Below are positions 26,038 to 33,945 of a stretch of DNA of 64,000 nt, one piece after another. A model generated the notes under the pieces. The model was not told the origin of the DNA and made no database searches. It saw only the letters and a program-made list of their open reading frames with translations. Source of the DNA: Gemmatimonadota bacterium (GTDB taxonomy: Bacteria; Gemmatimonadota; Gemmatimonadetes; Longimicrobiales; Gaopeijiaceae); assembly GCA_022560615.1 (NCBI GenBank), contig JADFSR010000001.1:1-64000 (forward strand), given 5' to 3'. Every line of letters starts with the position of its first letter. Position 1 is the first letter of the stretch. The translations under genes were made by a program, and so were the position numbers.

Positions 26038-26273
26038 AAGGGTGATCGGAAAGGGGGGCGGGCCGCCACCCGTGCTGTCGCATGGGTCCCCGAGTGCCAC
26101 GGCCCCAGAGGGCACCCGCGCGCAGCGTGGGTCGCGGAGGGGCGAAGGCGTAGCCGTAGCTCCTCTGAGACGCTCCAACGACGGAGATGGGGCCGTGCCA
26201 CCCCAACCCACAGGGGCGTAAGATCATATCAACCATGATGTTGGGCCCACCCCCCTTTCCGATCACCCTTCTA
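26035..26273 (-). mobile_element. Structured repeat element, copy 2 (239 bp), inverted relative to copy 1
   Basis: Ends are TAGAAGGGTGATCGG and its reverse complement; the 30-base termini (26035-26064, 26244-26273) agree at 29 positions. The core (about 26062-26214), read on the minus strand, follows copy 1 closely, including GCTACGGCTACGCC and the hairpins (one at 26114-26132). The end repeats differ in sequence from copy 1 after the shared TAGAAGG-TGAT start, yet each pairs almost perfectly with its own partner. The left 170-bp part of copy 1 is absent. Confidence 0.85.
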
Positions 26274-26302
26274 GGGACCTCTGCGGAACAGGGCGCACTA
26301 CC

Positions 26303-27205
26303 TCAGCGCGCTTCTTCTGCCTCGGCTCGCGCGGTCAGGTAGCTCCGGTACCGGGAGTCGAAGATCTCACCCGCTTCCAGCGCAGCCCTCACACCGCAGT
26401 CCGGCTCGTGTACGTGGGTGCATCCGCGAAACCGGCACAGCTCGGAGGGATCCGCGAACTCTGGGAAGCAGCCAGCGACCTCCTCCGGCGCAACGCCCCA
26501 CAAAGCGACGTCTCCGAAACCAGGCGTATCCGCCACCAGCCCACCGCAAGCGAGCGGTATGATACGGGAGCTGACCGTCGTGTGCCGCCCGGTCCTGGTC
26601 TTCCGCGAAAGTTCGCCCGTTAGCAGCCCGAGCTCGGGATCGATCGCGTTGAGCAACGACGACTTCCCCACACCAGATGGTCCGATCAGGGTCGATGTGC
26701 CGTCGCACATCCGCCGACGTAGTAGCTCGAGTCCCTCGCCAGTCTCGGCACTGACGGGAAGCACCTCATAGCCTATGGCCCGGTACATCGGCGCGAACAG
26801 CGCTTCGACGTCGGGCGCGCCCAACGCATCGAGCTTGTTGATGACCAGGATCGCTAGCATCCCGCTCGCCTCGCCAAGCATCAGCAAGCGATCGATCAAC
26901 TCGACCGTGGCGTCTGGATTCTTGGCCGCGACGACCATGAATGCCTTGTCCAGATTGGCCGCGAGCAGCTTCGGCGCCCGCCCGCCTCGCCCTCTGCGCA
27001 CGAGCTCCGTCGAACGCTCCTCCACGCTCTCGATCGTCCACGCGTCACCTGACGTACGCACCGTCACTACGTCCCCGATGACGACGCGGCTCCCCGTGCG
27101 CTGTTGCCGCTTGAGCCGCCCGCGCAACGACGCTTCGACGTCTCGGTGGTCCTCCAATCGGATGCGGTACACACCTCCACCAGCCTCGTGTACCCTGCCC
27201 CTCAC
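26303..27205 (-). CDS. rsgA: Ribosome small-subunit-dependent GTPase RsgA
   Basis: Circularly permuted GTPase that helps mature the 30S subunit. OB-fold N-terminus (RGRLKRQQRTGSRVVIGDVV), then G4 NKLD, G1 GPSGVGKSSLLN, switch region RTGRHTT and G3 ADTPGFGD, and a C-terminal zinc site C..C..HxHxxxC built from LCRFRGCTHVHEPDCGV. 300 residues from GTG 27205, which has GGGAG eight bases upstream; TTG 27253 in frame is the longer alternative. Converges on element copy 2. Confidence 0.95.
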   Translation of the reverse strand: MRGRVHEAGGGVYRIRLEDHRDVEASLRGRLKRQQRTGSRVVIGDVVTVRTSGDAWTIESVEERSTELVRRGRGGRAPKLLAANLDKAFMVVAAKNPDATVELIDRLLMLGEASGMLAILVINKLDALGAPDVEALFAPMYRAIGYEVLPVSAETGEGLELLRRRMCDGTSTLIGPSGVGKSSLLNAIDPELGLLTGELSRKTRTGRHTTVSSRIIPLACGGLVADTPGFGDVALWGVAPEEVAGCFPEFADPSELCRFRGCTHVHEPDCGVRAALEAGEIFDSRYRSYLTARAEAEEAR

Positions 27206-27296
27206 GCACGCAACTCCCAAATGCGCGAAGCCCGCCGCCGGAACGACTTCCAACGGGGGGCCACAGAGTCCGACCGAATCACGGCCGGCTCAATCA

Positions 27297-28199
27297 TTAC
27301 GCAGCGAAAGACTCCAGCGCAGTGCCCTTCTCGCCGTCGCGCAAACGTCGCAGCGCACGATCGCGCAGCTGCCGGATCCGCTCACGGGTCACGCCGAGCA
27401 TGTTCCCGATCTCTTCGAGTGTATGCTCGCGCTCGCCCTCGAGACCGAAGTACAGGCGCAGGACCTTCGCGTCGCGTACCTCGAGCGTGGACAGAGCCTC
27501 AGTGATCATTTCGGTCAGCAAGCGGCTCTCGACCTCGACTTCGGGCTCCGCCGCCTCTTCGGTGATGAAGCGCTCAACGAGCTGTGAGTCCTCCGAGTCA
27601 CCGATCGGCGCATCGAGACGGATCTCTGCGGCGTTCAGCGTCTGCAGGGACTCGACCAGCTCAGGCGTCAAGAATGTGGCCTCGGCCAACTCCTCTGTCG
27701 TCGGCTCGCGCCCCTTCTCCTGCTTCAGGCGCTCCTTCTCGCGAAAGATCCGAGCGAGGTCACTCGCCCGGTTGAGCGGAACACGAACCGCCCGACCGTG
27801 GTTGGCGAGAGACGCCAGGATGGCCTGACGAATCCACCAGACGGCATAACTGATGAACTTCACGCCCTGCTCGGGATCGAACTTCCGCGCAGCGGTAACG
27901 AGTCCGACGTTCCCCTCCTGGATCAGGTCCGTGAGAGAGACGCCGCGATTCTGATATTTCTTAGCAACACTGATCACGAAGCGTAGGTTCGCTCGCGCCA
28001 GCTCCTGGATCGCCTCCTGGTCGCCCTTCTGGGCCAGAGCGCCGAGCTCCTTCTCCTTGTCAGGAGTGATGAGCTCGTGGCGACTCACGTCTCGGAGGTA
28101 CTGATCGAGGGCGCTCTGCTCCTCCACGCTCGCGTCGAAGCCCGAGAGAAGATTGCCCTTCCCCCGGCGCTTGCGCTTGCTGGTATCGGCAGCGGCCAT
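27297..28199 (-). CDS. Sigma-70 family RNA polymerase sigma factor (RpoD/RpoS-like, no region 1.1)
   Basis: 300 residues. Region 1.2 (ALDQYLRDVSRHELITPDKE), region 2 (NLRFVISVAKKYQNRGVSLT, DLIQEGNVGL, FDPEQGVKFISYAVWWIRQA), region 3 and region 4 with HTLEEIGNMLGVTRERIRQL. Region 1.1 and the large non-conserved insert of RpoD are missing, so it is a short primary-like or group 2 factor. ATG 28199 has AAGGAG nine bases upstream. A second gene of this class lies at 61003-61863. Confidence 0.94.
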   Translation of the reverse strand: MAAADTSKRKRRGKGNLLSGFDASVEEQSALDQYLRDVSRHELITPDKEKELGALAQKGDQEAIQELARANLRFVISVAKKYQNRGVSLTDLIQEGNVGLVTAARKFDPEQGVKFISYAVWWIRQAILASLANHGRAVRVPLNRASDLARIFREKERLKQEKGREPTTEELAEATFLTPELVESLQTLNAAEIRLDAPIGDSEDSQLVERFITEEAAEPEVEVESRLLTEMITEALSTLEVRDAKVLRLYFGLEGEREHTLEEIGNMLGVTRERIRQLRDRALRRLRDGEKGTALESFAA

Positions 28200-28531
28200 C
28201 GTGTCTATTCTCCTTCAAGTCCTGGCTCACCGACCCTCGATACAGAGGGCCTGTGGGTAGAGGTCCAAAATTTCGTCGAATCTTCAGCCATTTAAGGTGC
28301 CCGCGGGAGCCCGGCCTGTCAACTAAACTCCAGCACTTCTGGTACGTCTGGGCTGGTCTCATAGTTCCCAGCGGAGGCGCTCCGGGGGATTCGCCCACTG
28401 GTAACCCAGTCCCGCGATGGGGTTCCTCGCGTTGGAGCTGCATTCCACGACCTGGTTGCCGCACGAGCGCCGGTGCTTCTACTTTGCCATTCCTGGAGCA
28501 GCCCCCTTCGCAGGTCACTTGAACGCTCTAC
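28200..28531. other. Intergenic region between divergent sigma and PP2C genes
   Basis: 332 bp with no convincing gene. It holds the Shine-Dalgarno and promoter of the minus-strand sigma gene; a TTGACA lies on the minus strand at 28317-28322 but has no well-spaced -10. ACTGG-TAAC-CCAGT is a small hairpin near 28400. I see no recognised riboswitch or RNA family. Confidence 0.45.
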
Positions 28532-29308
28532 GTGCCGAACACGACCACTTTTGTCGGCCTCAGCGATATCGGGCGGGTTCGCACGCGAAACGAGGACAGT
28601 CTCGCGTTGCTCCCGTCCGGCGGCATCGCCATCGTCGCGGACGGTATGGGTGGGCACCCGAGCGGTGATGTCGCAAGTCGGATCGCGGCTGACCAAACTG
28701 CGGAGATGCTGGAGGAGAGGCTCGGATCAGGCCCTCCCGTTCAGGGCCTGTCGGCAGGAATGCGTGCGACCATGCTGGAATCCGTCATGTCGGCTCACCA
28801 GGCGATCCGGAAGGCGTGCGCGCAGGACGAAGAGCTGGAAGGAATGGGCACGACCCTCACGGCGATGGCCCTCGATCTCGACAGGAAAGAGTACGTGCTC
28901 GGGCACGTGGGCGACTCGCGGGCCTATTGTCTCAGGGCTGGCGCGCTCGTCCAGCTTACACAGGACGACACTTGGGTCCAGGCGCGAGTCGATGCGAAAG
29001 AGCTGACACCGGAGCAGGCGAGGCGTCACCCCTTCGGCCACATCCTCACGCAGTGCGTCGGGCTGGAAGATCCGCCGGTACCCCATGTGCAAGATGGAAC
29101 CGCGGTAGTCGGGGACGTATATCTGCTCTGTTCAGACGGGCTCGTCGGCATGCTCGAGGACGAGGACATCGAGCGCATACTTCGGGAGCAGTTGGGCGTC
29201 GCTCCGGATCTCGAGGTCCTCGAGGTCGCGGCCCAAGCGCTTGTGGCCGCGGCGAATGAAGCGGGTGGGCACGACAACATCACGGTCGCACTAGTTCTGG
29301 TAGGGTGA
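28532..29308 (+). CDS. PP2C-type Ser/Thr protein phosphatase (Stp-like)
   Basis: 258 residues, a minimal bacterial PPM phosphatase. Metal and phosphate motifs are in order: VRTRNEDSLAL, IVADGMGGHPSGDVAS, GMGTTLTAMALD, GHVGDSRAYCLR, LLCSDGLVGML and GGHDNITVALVLVG. It removes phosphate from targets of the Hanks-type kinases, two of which lie further along (32011-33942, 45513-46754). GTG 28532 lacks an obvious ribosome-binding site. The stop codon is within the first unit of a 17-bp tandem duplication. Confidence 0.94.
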   Translation: MPNTTTFVGLSDIGRVRTRNEDSLALLPSGGIAIVADGMGGHPSGDVASRIAADQTAEMLEERLGSGPPVQGLSAGMRATMLESVMSAHQAIRKACAQDEELEGMGTTLTAMALDLDRKEYVLGHVGDSRAYCLRAGALVQLTQDDTWVQARVDAKELTPEQARRHPFGHILTQCVGLEDPPVPHVQDGTAVVGDVYLLCSDGLVGMLEDEDIERILREQLGVAPDLEVLEVAAQALVAAANEAGGHDNITVALVLVG

Positions 29309-29327
29309 TCGTTCTGGTAGGGTGATC
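29294..29327 (+). repeat. 17-bp tandem duplication at the PP2C stop
   Basis: GTTCTGGTAGGGTGATC occurs twice in direct succession (29294-29310, 29311-29327). The first copy encodes the final residues and the TGA stop; the second lies after it. GGGTGATCGG also matches the inner part of the ends of element copy 2, possibly by chance. Confidence 0.8.
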
Positions 29328-29356
29328 GGCGAGTCAGCGACTGCCGAACTCCAAGT

Positions 29357-30655
29357 CTAGACGCTGCCGACGGGACGCGTGATCCGCTCCAGCACCTGCT
29401 CGGCCGGGATCTCCCGCCGCTCGAAGGTGAAGACCCTCAGCACTCGGGCGGTCGCGTACAGCTGCTGCGCGAGTCTCGGCAGGTCCAGCAGGCCCGGAAG
29501 CCCCGCCAACCCGAGACGGCTTATCTCGCCACCACGCCGCTCCACGAGGACGTCGAGCTGGAACATCTCGGGCTTCGCTGGGAAGTCGATGACGACTTCA
29601 CCCGATTCGAGTCCGAGTTCCGCGGCGAGGTCGTCCTCGACCACCCGTTTCCACGGGGAGTCACCGACGGCCCAATCCTCTACCTGCCGTCCGGCGAGGT
29701 CCGCGGCAGTGAGTTCGAGCGCCCGCTTCGGGAGACGGCGCTGCCTCAGGGCCGGCAACCACCGAGTCGCAATTCTTTCCGCTATCTCTCCGTCGTCCTC
29801 CTGTGAGCGCCGGCTGATCTCGTACAGCAACTCTTCGTCGGTCGGACCGATCAGCTCTTCCGGATCGAGAAGACCCGCCCGGACGGACTCCTCCACGATG
29901 CGCTTGTACAAAGCGGTGGCGGCGCGCACTCCGTGGTGCCAATAGACGTTCCTGAACATCTGGTACTTGGCGAACAGCAGCGACTCGAGCGCGGCGATCG
30001 CCTTCTCGTGCACACCGACCTCGAACGCTCCGGTCTCCGGATCCGCGAGCAGCGCGAGGCCCTGGATCAGCCGCCACACATCAACCTCACCGTAGGGCAC
30101 TCCGCAAAAGTGAGCGTCGCGGCGCAGGTACTCCATCTTGTCGAGATCGAGACCGCCGCTCACGAGCCCTCGAAGCGGGAGCTGGCTCTCACCCGAGATG
30201 AGCTCGTGGATCCGATCCGGAGCTGTGAGGCCAAGAGGTGCGAGCGCGTCACGCAACGCTGGCGAGGAGAAGAACCGCCGGCTCACCTCCTCGTGATGCA
30301 TCGGCAGCTGTTCGGCCTCCAACTCCTCCAGCGCGTGAGAGAACGGGTAGTGTCCGATGTCGTGCAGCAGGCCTGCATAAGGCACCAGCTCCTCGCCTTC
30401 CCATGCCTCCGAGGCGACACCGCCCCGATCTCGCAAGTGGCGCAACGCCGTGATCGTCAGATGATAGACACCCAGTGCATGATCGAAGCGCGTGTGCGTG
30501 GCACCGGGATAGACGAGGTGCGCGAGCCCGAGCTGACGGATGTACCTCAGTCTCTGGAACTCGGGGGTATCCACGATCCCCACGGCTGTGGGATCGAGCC
30601 GGATCGTGTTCCAGAGAGGATCCCTGATCGTTTTTCCGGGGACCGTAGTGCTCAT
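29357..30655 (-). CDS. HD-domain phosphohydrolase (dNTPase/SAMHD1-like)
   Basis: 432 residues from ATG 30655; the frame is open 36 codons upstream but MSTTVPGKTIRDPLWNTIRL is the family start. Metal ligands: TRFDHALGVYH, LLHDIGHYPFSHALE (the HD pair), MHHEEVSRRF and a later Asp in LDLDKMEYLRRDAHFCG. The last block is the typical second signature of YwfO/SAMHD1-like enzymes, which hydrolyse dNTPs. The gene is divergent from the UvrC-like gene, 134 bp away. Confidence 0.9.
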   Translation of the reverse strand: MSTTVPGKTIRDPLWNTIRLDPTAVGIVDTPEFQRLRYIRQLGLAHLVYPGATHTRFDHALGVYHLTITALRHLRDRGGVASEAWEGEELVPYAGLLHDIGHYPFSHALEELEAEQLPMHHEEVSRRFFSSPALRDALAPLGLTAPDRIHELISGESQLPLRGLVSGGLDLDKMEYLRRDAHFCGVPYGEVDVWRLIQGLALLADPETGAFEVGVHEKAIAALESLLFAKYQMFRNVYWHHGVRAATALYKRIVEESVRAGLLDPEELIGPTDEELLYEISRRSQEDDGEIAERIATRWLPALRQRRLPKRALELTAADLAGRQVEDWAVGDSPWKRVVEDDLAAELGLESGEVVIDFPAKPEMFQLDVLVERRGGEISRLGLAGLPGLLDLPRLAQQLYATARVLRVFTFERREIPAEQVLERITRPVGSV

Positions 30656-30789
30656 GGGGTAAGTATCGAGATGACGCAGAGAGTCGCGAATGGGCGAACG
30701 GGACACTGTTGGCGGCGCAGGGCCACCGTCTCTAGTTTCCCGAAGAAAGAACGAAAGCGCCACCCCACGCCGCTAGAACGACGCACCGC

Positions 30790-31878
30790 ATGCGCCCCAA
30801 CCCGACGCTTCGCGAACACATCCGAGCCCAGGCGGAAAACCGCCCGGGCGTGTATCGCATGTACGGTCCAGGGGATGAGTTGCTGTATGTCGGAAAGTCG
30901 GTGCACCTGCGCACCCGGCTTCTATCCTACTTCCGGGCTTCCAAGGGCGAGAAGGCATGGGAGCTCATCAGCGAAGCCGGGCGGGTCTCTTGGGAGTACG
31001 TCCCCAACGAATTCGCGGCGCTCATCCACGAGATGAAGCTGATCCAGAAGTGGCAGCCGCGCTTCAACGTCCAACACAAGCGCAAGCGCATCTACGCGTT
31101 CGTGAAGGTCACGCGTGAGCAGGCTCCAAGAATGTTGCCGGTTACGCGCATCGCCGAAGACGGCGCGACGTACTATGGTCCGTTCCCCAGGGTCGGCGCC
31201 CTCGCCCGCACGATCCGCGAGCTCGCTCACGTGCTCCGGCTCCGCGACTGCCCGTCGACGACCCCGGTCTTCTTCGACGATCAACTCGAGATCTTCTCAG
31301 GCGGGCGTATGCCACGCTGCATCCGGGCGGACCTCGACAGCTGCCTGGCGCCGTGTTGTGGGCGCCCCACAGCGGCCGAGTACCGGCAAGCCGTCGACGT
31401 CGCGCGTCGATTCCTCGAGGGTCGCGCCGAGCAGCCGCTTCGAGAGTTGGAGCAGCAGATGGGCGCAGCCGCGGCTCGCATGGACTTCGAGTACGCGGCG
31501 CTACTGCGGGATCGCCTCGAGCGGCTCAGGCACTTCCGGGACGAGCTGCTCGCTTTTCGAGGACGCGTCGAGGACCTGACGTTCACCTATCGCGTCCCGG
31601 GCTTCCGTGGAGACGACCGCATCTACCTGATGAGGCGCGGCCGGATTCGCAAGGATCTCCCCTATCCCAAAGGAGCGCGTGCACGGGAGCGGCTCGCGCG
31701 CCAGATCGAAGAGGTCTACGGCGAGACCGATCCAGGGCTCTCCGGACTCGAGCCCGAGGAAGCCGCCGAGATCCTGCTCGTCGCTCGGTGGTTCCGCATG
31801 AACCCGCGTGAACGCCAGCGGACGATGACCCCAGAGGAGTGGCTGAGGGGCAAGACACTGTCATCTAGCGTCGCCTGA
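30790..31878 (+). CDS. UvrC N-half protein: GIY-YIG nuclease with UVR domain, no RNase H domain
   Basis: 362 residues. GIY-YIG fold: GVYRMYGPGDELLYVGKSVHLRTRLLSYF is the signature region (its parts GVYRMYG and LLYVGKS are separate), Glu of ALIHEMKLIQKWQPRFNV closes the active site. RDCPSTTPVF, CLAPCCG and a UVR-like helix pair (QMGAAAARMDFEYAALLRDR) follow as in UvrC. The C-terminal endonuclease half and HhH are missing, as in Cho-type proteins, so it would make only the 3' incision. Cys-rich C..C..C pattern of UvrC (CIRADLDSCLAPCCG) is kept. Confidence 0.9.
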   Translation: MRPNPTLREHIRAQAENRPGVYRMYGPGDELLYVGKSVHLRTRLLSYFRASKGEKAWELISEAGRVSWEYVPNEFAALIHEMKLIQKWQPRFNVQHKRKRIYAFVKVTREQAPRMLPVTRIAEDGATYYGPFPRVGALARTIRELAHVLRLRDCPSTTPVFFDDQLEIFSGGRMPRCIRADLDSCLAPCCGRPTAAEYRQAVDVARRFLEGRAEQPLRELEQQMGAAAARMDFEYAALLRDRLERLRHFRDELLAFRGRVEDLTFTYRVPGFRGDDRIYLMRRGRIRKDLPYPKGARARERLARQIEEVYGETDPGLSGLEPEEAAEILLVARWFRMNPRERQRTMTPEEWLRGKTLSSSVA

Positions 31879-32010
31879 GCGGCACCCGCGCAACCCTTCC
31901 TGCTCGGATTGTGTGGCCAGAGCGCGCGCACCCATACCTGCCCCTTCATCCGCTCGTCAGTTCACCACATCATATTCGAGTAACACGGTCGACCAGACCG
32001 GCACGCAATC

Positions 32011-33942
32011 TCACTCGTCGACGATCGTGAACGTGCCGGTCGCTCGCCGTTGAGCGAGCAGACGTTCCACCTCGCGATGCCCCTCGAGAAGGCTCTCCAG
32101 GTCAGACGAGATTTCCTTGGCCGCCTTCAACTCCATGGTCACGCTCTGGAGCACGCTCTCGCCGGCATGCATGCGCAGGAGACCGACCCGGATCGTCTCG
32201 AGCGCCTTGACAGCCTCCCGCAGCCGCGATGCGGCCTCGTCCCGCGTCGCAGTCACGTCGGCCCGGACCTTCGCCCGGGCGTCCTGCCCAGGCGCCGCGG
32301 GGTCGTCGCCCAGCTCGGCGAGCACACCGTTGAGCTCAGCGACCTGCCCACGAAGAGACCGCGCATCGGCTTCCAATCCGCGAACGGTGTCCGGTAGGCC
32401 TGACAGGGACCGGCGCGTCTCCTTCGGAAGCTCCTCGTACAGCCGGTCGGCGGCCAGTCCGATCGCCATCTCGGTGGGGCGGTATGTGCTGGCGCCCAGG
32501 GCAACTCGCCCCTTGAGGCGGAACCCGCCGAGCTTGAAGACCCAATCTCCGAGCCGACCGCGCAAGAGCTTGAGCAATCGCTCCCCAGCGATGTCCGCCC
32601 GACGCCTCGTTCGGGAAACATGAAGCGCGCCCACACCGAGCCCCGTCACCAACGCCAGGCTAGGGATGGTCCAGAGAGAGCTGGAGGCGCCGGAAGAGAG
32701 CCATAGCGGCACTGCGGTGAGCGCCGCGACGCCGAACCCTCCCAGCGAAACCCACTTCAACAGGACGTCGACCCCGGTCGTCCTCAGACCGACTTCGAAT
32801 TGGAACTCCTCGTTGCGTTGCATCACGTCTTGCTCGAGAGCGATGCGTGCGTCTTCCACCGTATGGCCCGCCCTGAGCAACTTTCTAGCATGGTAGGCCA
32901 GCAGCCCTGGCCCGCCCAGGCCGAAGAGAGCCGCCAAGGCTGCCACGAGGGCCACGACCACAACCGAGCTTCCCTCGACGATCCCTTCGACCAGGCTGGG
33001 GAGAAGGAAGACAAGCGCGAAAATCGCGAGCCCCGAGAAAGACTTAGTCATCTCCCGCAAATGCTTGATGAAGACCCTCAACGGCACCGGTAACGGGCGA
33101 TCGATCGCGGCCTCCTGCGCCAGAGCATCCGCGATCGCTCCTCCGTCAGGAAACCGAGTGTCCGGGTCCTTACGCAAGCAGCGGTCGATCGTGCGTGCCA
33201 GCGACGCCGACAGCTGTGGCGCCCGCGAGGCCACCGGAGGGGGCGTTTCGGCTAGGTGCATGCCCAATACCGCCGCCGCGGTGCTCGCCTCGAACGGCAC
33301 CCTACCCGAGACCGCGTAGAAGCCCACGACACCCAGTGAGTAGAGATCACTGCGCCCGTCGACGGAGGCACCCTTCGCCTGCTCCGGACTCATGAACTCG
33401 GCCGTCCCCAGGACGCGGTCGGTGTCCTCTCGTTCCGTCTCCGCACTCACCTGCGCGATCCCGAAGTCGGTGACGAGCGCGCGACCGGTGCCGACTTCGA
33501 GCAGAATGTTGTCGGGCTTCACATCTCGGTGCACGACGCCCTGCAGATGCGCGTACGCGAGCGCCCAAGCGACCTCGCGCATGAGCCGTGTCGCCTCGGC
33601 GTCGCTCAGGGGCCCGCGGGAGCGGACGCGCTCCCCGAGCGTCTCGCCCTCCACCAACGCCATCACGAAGAAGACGAATTCGTCGACTTGGTCCACCGCG
33701 AAGATCGGTACGATATTCGGATGCGAGAGCTTCGCGGCTGTGCGTGCCTCGAGCAGGAAGCGGTCTCGTACGTCCTCCTGCGCTGCCATCTCCGGCGGCA
33801 GCAGCTTCAGTGCCACCGGTCGATCCAATGCCACCTCGTGCGCGAGGTAGACGATGCCCATTCCCCCGCGGCCCAACACGCGTTCTAGGGAATACCGTCC
33901 GGCGAGCGCCGTCTGGAGGGCGACGAAGTGGGGGTCCTCCAA
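32011..33942 (-). CDS. Hanks-type Ser/Thr protein kinase with membrane segments
   Basis: 643 residues. Kinase domain at about 15-275: LGRGGMGIVYLA loop, VALKLL lysine, HRDVKPDNILL, TDFGIA, MSPEQAKG. Two pairs of hydrophobic helices follow (about 300-350, 400-445), then a long coiled-coil tail (RSLRGQVAELNGVLAELGDD, VTMELKAAKEISSDLESLLE). The domain order kinase-membrane-coil suggests an inner-membrane kinase with a cytoplasmic oligomerising tail. It starts 3 bp after the stop of the amidohydrolase gene upstream, so the two are probably cotranscribed. Confidence 0.93.
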   Translation of the reverse strand: MEDPHFVALQTALAGRYSLERVLGRGGMGIVYLAHEVALDRPVALKLLPPEMAAQEDVRDRFLLEARTAAKLSHPNIVPIFAVDQVDEFVFFVMALVEGETLGERVRSRGPLSDAEATRLMREVAWALAYAHLQGVVHRDVKPDNILLEVGTGRALVTDFGIAQVSAETEREDTDRVLGTAEFMSPEQAKGASVDGRSDLYSLGVVGFYAVSGRVPFEASTAAAVLGMHLAETPPPVASRAPQLSASLARTIDRCLRKDPDTRFPDGGAIADALAQEAAIDRPLPVPLRVFIKHLREMTKSFSGLAIFALVFLLPSLVEGIVEGSSVVVVALVAALAALFGLGGPGLLAYHARKLLRAGHTVEDARIALEQDVMQRNEEFQFEVGLRTTGVDVLLKWVSLGGFGVAALTAVPLWLSSGASSSLWTIPSLALVTGLGVGALHVSRTRRRADIAGERLLKLLRGRLGDWVFKLGGFRLKGRVALGASTYRPTEMAIGLAADRLYEELPKETRRSLSGLPDTVRGLEADARSLRGQVAELNGVLAELGDDPAAPGQDARAKVRADVTATRDEAASRLREAVKALETIRVGLLRMHAGESVLQSVTMELKAAKEISSDLESLLEGHREVERLLAQRRATGTFTIVDE

Positions 33943-33945
33943 GCC

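Noticed and set aside
28200-28531. tRNA, riboswitch or small RNA in the gap
   Set aside because: No cloverleaf, no T-loop or recognised riboswitch core; only one small hairpin.
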